Translations under genes and position numbers: made by a program | Shown: positions 59,786 through 64,000 of the stretch, piece by piece | How the letters are laid out: every line of letters starts with the position of its first letter | Position numbering within the stretch: position 1 is the first letter of the stretch | The notes under the pieces: generated by a model | Told to the model about the DNA's origin: nothing | Databases searched by the model: none | What the model saw: only the letters and a program-made list of their open reading frames with translations | Assembly (NCBI RefSeq): GCF_007990245.1 | Contig: NZ_BJWG01000005.1 | Coordinates: forward strand, 62,001-126,000 | DNA: 64,000 bases | Reading direction: 5' to 3' | From: Cellulomonas composti | Lineage (GTDB): Bacteria > Actinomycetota > Actinomycetes > Actinomycetales > Cellulomonadaceae

Positions 59786-60993
59786 GCCGGGACCTGCGCG
59801 CTCGCCACGTCGGGCACGGCGGCCGTGCGGGCCCGCGCAGGCGGGCGGGCCGGTGCGGGCGGGCGGGCCGGTGCAGGCGTGCGGGCCGGTGCGCCCCGCA
59901 GCGCGCTCGACGCCGCGACGACGACGAACGCCAGCACGGCGACGATGTTGCCGACTCCGCCGGCTCGCACGGCCCAGGCCTGATCGTGGGCGTCACCCAC
60001 CAGCAGCCGCAGCACGAGCGTCGCGTGGAGCAGCGCGAGTGGGACGTACATGACCGGCCGGTACGGCAGGGGGCGGCGCAGCACCGCCGGCAGGATCACG
60101 GGCGCGTGCGCCATGACCATCGACATGACGAAGCCGAGGAAGACGGCGTGCAGCACCGCGTCGTACCGCACGCCGCCGGTCGCCGGCCCTCCGACCAGCC
60201 AGATCGCTCCCGCGACGGCGAGCCAGGCGAACGACGCGAGCATGGCGACGGCCATGAACCGCGGCAGCCCGCGGCCCCGAACGGTCCGCCGGGCGACGTC
60301 GAACCGCACGAGCACGGCGACGAGCCCGACGAGCGCCGCGCCGACGAGGGCGGTGCCCGGCGCGGGCCACAGCAGCGCCGCCGCTGCGCCGCCGACGAGC
60401 CCGAGCGACGCCGCGACCAGGCCGCGTTCGGCCACGGGCGGAACAGGCGTGATCCGCATGAGCTCGAGCCGCTCACCGGCGATCGTCAGGACGAGGAACG
60501 CGACGAGCCAGGGTGCCAGCGCGGGGACGGGGACGCCCGCCGCCCACAGTGCTGCCGCCCCGAGCGCCGCGAGCGCACCGAGGCCCTGCACCGCGATCGC
60601 GGCGTCGGCCCGTCGCCGCCAGGCCGCGACGTACAGCGCGACGAGCACGCCCGCCCCGACGATCTGGCACACCTGGCCCGCGGCGAGCGGCGCCGACGAG
60701 ACGAGCAGCAGCGCGCCGAGCCCGAGCAGCCCGGGCGCGGCCCAGGCCCACGGCCTCGCGCGCTCCCCCGCACCCGCGGGCGCCAGCGCGACGGCGCGCT
60801 CGAGCGCGACGAGCGTCCCGACGAAACCGAGCACCATCAACGGCCCGTGCACGACGGGGAGCCGCTCGGTGCTCACCGGCGCGGGCAGACCCAGCAGCAG
60901 CAACGCCGAGTCGAGCCCGGCGAGCATCGCCAGACCCGCCGGGAGCAGGAGGGCGATGCGCAGCGGCGGCGTGCGCCTGGACGGCTTTTCCAC
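59782..60993 (-). CDS. Polytopic membrane protein, partner of the nitrite reductase
   Basis: A 403-residue membrane protein with about 11-12 hydrophobic helices and several His residues at helix ends, for example VVHGPLMVLGFVGTLVALER and LHAVFLGFVMSMVMAHAPVI, spacing that could hold haem or metal. It resembles NnrS-type proteins of nitric oxide metabolism, though I am not sure of the family. GTG 60993 follows TACGGT six bases upstream. It overlaps the nitrite reductase start, so the two are made together. Confidence 0.8.
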   Translation of the reverse strand: MEKPSRRTPPLRIALLLPAGLAMLAGLDSALLLLGLPAPVSTERLPVVHGPLMVLGFVGTLVALERAVALAPAGAGERARPWAWAAPGLLGLGALLLVSSAPLAAGQVCQIVGAGVLVALYVAAWRRRADAAIAVQGLGALAALGAAALWAAGVPVPALAPWLVAFLVLTIAGERLELMRITPVPPVAERGLVAASLGLVGGAAAALLWPAPGTALVGAALVGLVAVLVRFDVARRTVRGRGLPRFMAVAMLASFAWLAVAGAIWLVGGPATGGVRYDAVLHAVFLGFVMSMVMAHAPVILPAVLRRPLPYRPVMYVPLALLHATLVLRLLVGDAHDQAWAVRAGGVGNIVAVLAFVVVAASSALRGAPARTPAPARPPAPARPPARARTAAVPDVASAQVPA

Positions 60994-60999
60994 GGAATC

Positions 61000-61005
61000 A
61001 CCGTA
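61000..61005 (-). promoter_or_regulatory. -10 box of the nitrite reductase operon (leaderless)
   Basis: TACGGT on the minus strand followed by six bases and GTG 60993; the neighbouring ATTTATA makes this the most AT-rich point of the divergent intergenic region. Confidence 0.5.
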
Positions 61006-61189
61006 TAAATCGGCGCGCTGCGCACGTGGGACGGAGGTCCCTGGCCAGCGATGGTCTGCGGGCGGCGACCTCCACGTCCATCGTCGGCAGGCCGGCGGAC
61101 CAGCAGTAGGCCGGACCCTGCGGGAGCTCACCACCGACACGCGCCGCACGATCGGGACGTCGGCCCTGTGCGCTCGTTGTGCGACGTCG

Positions 61190-61195
61190 GATACT
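61190..61195 (+). promoter_or_regulatory. -10 box of the HTH regulator (leaderless)
   Basis: GATACT followed by six bases and ATG 61202. Confidence 0.45.
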
Positions 61196-61201
61196 GCAGG
61201 G

Positions 61202-61936
61202 ATGAGTCCCCCACGACGCAGCCACGCCGAGCGCACGCTCGCGTCCGCGAGCCGCGTCGACCTGCTCCATCTGCTGCAGCGGGGTGGCAGCCACACGGTC
61301 AACGAGCTCTCGGCTGCGACCGGGCTGCACGAGAACACGACACGCGAGCACCTGGCCCGGCTCGTCGCCGACGGGTACGCGGTGCGCGCCCCCGAGCGCC
61401 GGGCGGTGCGCGGCCGGCCACGGATGCTCTACCGGGCGTCGACCGCGGACGACGCGCGCGTCGACCCCGTTGCCGTCGGTCGGCTCGAGGAGTCGATCGC
61501 GCAGGTCGCCCTGACCCGCGTCCTGCTGGACGGTTTCGGCCGGGACCTCGGCTCCACCAGCGACGCGGCGCGCGAGGCCGGCCACGCCCTGACAGGTCCG
61601 GGCGGTCAGCTCGAGCCCCACATCGAGCAGACGGTGCCCGTCGACGCGAGCGCGACCGACCGCGAGGCACGCCAGCTCGACGCGCTCGAGGCGCACCTCG
61701 ACCGCCTCGGCTTCGACCCGGAGCGTCGCGACGGCGCGCTGCGCATCGACCTGTGGCGCTGCCCGTTCCTCGAGCTCGCGCGCGAGCGCCCGGAGGTGGT
61801 GTGCAGCGTGCACCTCGGGCTTGTGTCGGGCGTGCTCGAGACCGCGGGCGGGCCGATCGCCGCGCACGCGCTGCGCCCGTTCGTCGGACGTGAGCACTGC
61901 GTGCTGGAGCTGCGCCGCGACACCGCGGACGCCTGA
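61202..61936 (+). CDS. HTH transcriptional regulator with Cys/His pocket
   Basis: A 244-residue regulator divergent from the nitrite reductase operon. The N-terminus is a winged helix: LLHLLQRGGSHTVNELSAAT, then GLHENTTREHLARLV. The C-terminal third has CPFLELARERPEVVCSVHLG plus a late HCVLEL, a Cys-x13-Cys-x-x-His pattern like that of SufR-type iron-sulfur regulators. It probably senses nitric oxide or redox state through a cluster; this is inference. ATG 61202 sits behind a -10 box. A canonical terminator follows the stop directly. Confidence 0.85.
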   Translation: MSPPRRSHAERTLASASRVDLLHLLQRGGSHTVNELSAATGLHENTTREHLARLVADGYAVRAPERRAVRGRPRMLYRASTADDARVDPVAVGRLEESIAQVALTRVLLDGFGRDLGSTSDAAREAGHALTGPGGQLEPHIEQTVPVDASATDREARQLDALEAHLDRLGFDPERRDGALRIDLWRCPFLELARERPEVVCSVHLGLVSGVLETAGGPIAAHALRPFVGREHCVLELRRDTADA

Positions 61937-61938
61937 CT

Positions 61939-61957
61939 GGGCCTTTCGGCCTTTTTT
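61939..61957 (+). terminator. Intrinsic terminator after the HTH regulator
   Basis: GGCC-tttc-GGCC followed by six T residues; the only classical hairpin plus T tract I find in the window. Confidence 0.8.
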
Positions 61958-61976
61958 CACGGTCCTCGCCGTGGCA

Positions 61977-61982
61977 TATGGT
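61977..61982 (+). promoter_or_regulatory. Probable -10 box of the DUF2249 gene
   Basis: TATGGT in an AT-rich patch after the inverted repeat CACGG-N6-CCGTG (61958-61973), which may be a regulator site. The gene itself has a ribosome binding site, so this transcript has a leader of about 40 bases. Confidence 0.4.
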
Positions 61983-62029
61983 ACGACGAGCGGTGATCCT
62001 GTGAGGAACACCCCGAGCCAGGAGGTCTC

Positions 62030-62332
62030 ATGACCGCGCAGCACATCGACATCACGAACGCGCCGGCGCCGGCCGCGCACACCTGCGGTTGCGGCGGCCA
62101 CGACGAGCCCGAGCCCGTGCTCGACGTGCGACCGATCCCGCACGCCATCCGGCACGCGACGGTCTTCGGCGCGTTCGACGCGATCGCCCCGGGCGGTTCC
62201 CTCGTCATCATCGCGCCGCACCTGCCGCGTCCGCTGCTCGCGCAGCTCGCCGAGCGCGCGCCGATCGAGACAGAGGTCCTCGTCGACGGCCCCGACGCCT
62301 GGACCGTGCGCATCACGCGAACCGCCGGCTGA
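62030..62332 (+). CDS. DUF2249 domain protein
   Basis: A 100-residue protein with an N-terminal CGCGGHDE metal-binding-like patch and the DUF2249 core LDVRPIPHAIRHATVFGAFD, GGSLVIIAPHLPRPLL. DUF2249 proteins are linked to nitric oxide and denitrification genes. It has a strong AGGAGG site. Together with the nitrite reductase operon and regulator it forms a nitrogen-oxide module. Confidence 0.85.
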   Translation: MTAQHIDITNAPAPAAHTCGCGGHDEPEPVLDVRPIPHAIRHATVFGAFDAIAPGGSLVIIAPHLPRPLLAQLAERAPIETEVLVDGPDAWTVRITRTAG

Positions 62333-62368
62333 CCCGCCACCCCAGCCGGGGTGTGCCACCCTGGGCGC

Positions 62369-62737
62369 GTGGACGGGGTGCGGGCACGGGTCGACGCGTG
62401 GTGCTGGGCGATCCGGCTGTTCCCGACGAGGACCGCGGCGGGCGCCGCCTGCCGCGCCGGGCACGTGCGGGTCAACGGCGAACGGGCCAAACCCGCGACG
62501 ATCGTCGTGCCGGGTGACGAGGTGCACGTGCGGGGCGGTGCGCGCGAGCGGATCGTGATCGTGCAGCGCACCATCGTCAAGCGGGTCTCCGCGGAGGCCG
62601 CCGCGACCTGCTACCTCGACCGGTCCCCCGTCGTCCCGCCCAAGGAGCAGGTCGCGCTCGCCGGCTCGCGCGAGCGCGGCGCGGGCCGTCCGACCAAACG
62701 CGACCGCCGCATGATCGAGCGCCTGCGCGGGCACTGA
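62369..62737 (+). CDS. S4-domain RNA-binding protein (Hsp15-like)
   Basis: A 122-residue S4 protein: VRARVDAWCWAIRLFPTRTA, then GHVRVNGERAKPATIVVPGD, a complete S4 fold, and a basic C-terminal tail GRPTKRDRRMIERLRG. Hsp15 rescues stalled 50S subunits carrying peptidyl-tRNA. GTG 62369 follows CACCCT by six bases, a weak leaderless promoter; ATG 62351 is an alternative but yields no better sequence. Confidence 0.85.
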   Translation: MDGVRARVDAWCWAIRLFPTRTAAGAACRAGHVRVNGERAKPATIVVPGDEVHVRGGARERIVIVQRTIVKRVSAEAAATCYLDRSPVVPPKEQVALAGSRERGAGRPTKRDRRMIERLRGH

Positions 62738-62842
62738 GGTCGCGCAGGCGAGTCGGTTGGCAGACCGGCGAGAGCCAGCCAGACTGGTCCCGGCCGCGGG
62801 AACGCGCGCCGGCCGGACCCCGACCCACACCAGGAGCAGGAC

Positions 62843-63070
62843 ATGAGCGAACCCGTGCAGCACCGCGACGAGGACCTGTCCGCCTCCGCCTCACGTGCCG
62901 TGATGGTGTTCTTCGCGTTCGTGCTCTTCGCACTCGGGCTCGGCGCGTTCGCCATCTCGTTCGACGTCGTCGAGGCCGCCCGGCCGTGGGTCTTCTTCGG
63001 CGGCATCGTGGCGATCTCGCTCGCGTTCGCGATCCCGACGACGATCGTCCCGGCCCTCGAGGACCGCTGA
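62843..63070 (+). CDS. Small two-helix membrane protein
   Basis: A 75-residue protein with an acidic N-terminus and two helices (AVMVFFAFVLFALGLGAFAI and VFFGGIVAISLAFAIPTTIV). ATG 62843 has AGGAGC seven bases upstream. No family recognised. Confidence 0.7.
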   Translation: MSEPVQHRDEDLSASASRAVMVFFAFVLFALGLGAFAISFDVVEAARPWVFFGGIVAISLAFAIPTTIVPALEDR

Positions 63071-63210
63071 CGCCGCGGCGGTCGACGTGAGAGGACCCGG
63101 GCGGATCGCAGGGGTGACCTTCGTCTCACGAATGCCCTGACGGGGGCTCCTACGGTCGGCGGTGAGAGCAGTTTCACCGTTGCACCGCCCGGACCTTCCT
63201 TGGGGATCTC
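63071..63210. promoter_or_regulatory. Upstream region of the membrane pyrophosphatase gene
   Basis: 140 bases containing TACGGT at 63151-63156 and a CGGTGA-N8-TCACCG dyad at 63160-63179. The start codon of the next gene has no good ribosome binding site. Confidence 0.4.
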
Positions 63211-64000
63211 GTGGACACCGTCGACCACACGTCACACCGCCGTCACCGCCGGGCTCGCGCCCTCGCGTTGCTCGTCCCGCTCCTCGCCGTGCTGGCGGGT
63301 TGCAGCGAGTCGACCGGCGCGACCGAGAACTCCGGGCACGGCGGCGAGGCCAGCCTGGTGCTGCCCGACCTGAGCTCGGTCACCGTGCTCGGCGGCATGT
63401 CCGGCACGGTGCTGCTGGCGCTCGGGCTGGTCATCTGCGCCGCGGGCCTCGCGTTCGGCGTCGCGACGTACCTGCAGATGCGCAAGCTCGAGGTGCACTC
63501 CTCGATGCGCGAGATCTCCGAGCTCATCTACTCGACCTGCAAGGCGTACCTCACGCAGCAGGGCAAGTTCCTGATGGTGCTGTGGGCGTTCATCGCCGCG
63601 GTGATCGTCGTCTACTACAAGGTGCTCGTGGAGTTCGCGTGGGGCAAGGTCGCGATCGTCATCGCGTTCTCGCTCATCGGCATGGCCGGCTCGTACTCGG
63701 TCGCGTGGTTCGGCATCCGCGTGAACACGCTGGCCAACAGCCGCGTGGCGTTCGCGAGCCTGCGCGGCAAGCCCCTGCCGCTGCACCGCATCCCGTTGAA
63801 GTCGGGCATGAGCATCGGCATGGTGCTCATCAGCCTCGAGCTCACGATGATGCTGCTCATCCTGCTCGTGCTCCCCCGCGACATCGCGGGCGCGTGCTTC
63901 ATCGGCTTCGCGATCGGCGAGTCCCTCGGGGCGAGCGCGCTGCGCATCGCGGGCGGCATCTTCACCAAGATCGCGGACATCGGCTCCGACCTGATGAAGA
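63211..64000 (+). CDS. hppA: Membrane-bound proton/sodium pyrophosphatase (partial, with lipoprotein-like signal)
   Basis: The first 263 residues of a membrane pyrophosphatase, cut by the window end. LMVLWAFIAAVIVVYYKVL, SYSVAWFGIRVNTLANSRVA and FAIGESLGASALRIAGGIFT followed by TKIADIGSDLMK are diagnostic of the M-PPase family, which couples pyrophosphate hydrolysis to ion pumping. Unusually, before the first pump helix there is a basic, His/Arg-rich start, a hydrophobic stretch and LAGCSESTG, a perfect lipobox, as in lipoproteins. The family usually starts with a membrane helix without this. GTG 63211 is the only clear in-frame start upstream of it. Confidence 0.88.
   Translation, partial: MDTVDHTSHRRHRRARALALLVPLLAVLAGCSESTGATENSGHGGEASLVLPDLSSVTVLGGMSGTVLLALGLVICAAGLAFGVATYLQMRKLEVHSSMREISELIYSTCKAYLTQQGKFLMVLWAFIAAVIVVYYKVLVEFAWGKVAIVIAFSLIGMAGSYSVAWFGIRVNTLANSRVAFASLRGKPLPLHRIPLKSGMSIGMVLISLELTMMLLILLVLPRDIAGACFIGFAIGESLGASALRIAGGIFTKIADIGSDLMK

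Overview
The window is a stretch of very G+C-rich actinobacterial chromosome. Strongly G/C-biased third codon positions, frequent GTG starts, many leaderless promoters, a LexA-type SOS box of the actinobacterial form and a leucine leader peptide in front of leuA all fit Actinobacteria. Gene content and order (PP2C-FHA-kinase operon, clpS-DUF2017-murI-rph-rdgB run, DUF3039, YwiC-like, DUF222-HNH) look most like Micrococcales such as Cellulomonas; the genus is my recollection, not a search result. Nearly everything is core chromosome; the only mobile trace is a short IS21 transposase remnant.

Layout. 1-3.7 kb: end of a membrane protein, a zinc-binding lipoprotein (znuA), a VOC protein, uppS, a NUDIX gene and recO. 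3.95-5.86 kb: leuA behind a 15-codon leader peptide with four consecutive Leu codons and an 11-bp-stem hairpin. 5.9-21.7 kb: one tightly packed minus-strand operon of eight genes, in order of transcription PP2C phosphatase, FHA protein, membrane Ser/Thr kinase, a 2056-residue surface protein (propeller-like head, Ig-like repeats, FN3 domains), MoxR ATPase, DUF58 protein, a transglutaminase-like membrane protein that has lost its catalytic Cys and His, and an RDD/FHA membrane protein. This is the best candidate for an undescribed system: a phospho-signalling module linked to a giant envelope protein and a MoxR-DUF58 remodelling unit. 21.8-28.2 kb: thioesterase, ettA, an ssbB-like gene, two overlapping dynamin-like GTPases and tRNA-Arg.

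28.3-35.5 kb: small proteins, orn, a uridine-kinase-like gene, tRNA-His, an SOS-controlled DUF222-HNH gene with no stop codon before the tRNA, the IS21 remnant, an ATP-grasp gene, tRNA-Lys, a GroES-like protein, a Bcp peroxiredoxin and tRNA-Leu. 35.6-47.4 kb: YwiC-like, thioredoxin, DUF4916, ABC-F, rdgB, rph, a metallo-beta-lactamase fold protein, murI, DUF2017, clpS, pncB, a tiny hydrophobic protein, an SF2 helicase and DUF3039. 47.4-53.8 kb: an amino-sugar uptake operon (ROK regulator, lipoprotein, two permeases, ROK kinase, nagB). 54-57 kb: double GNAT protein and pgi. 57-62.3 kb: a copper nitrite-reductase-like module (a three-part NirK fusion, a polytopic partner, a divergent HTH regulator with a Cys/His pocket, and DUF2249). 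62.3-64 kb: an S4-domain protein, a small membrane protein and the start of a membrane pyrophosphatase that carries an unusual lipoprotein-like signal.

A recurring feature is a -10 box (TAnnnT or nACAAT) placed six or seven bases before the start codon with no ribosome binding site. I count about sixteen such leaderless starts; in several cases this changes the preferred start codon.
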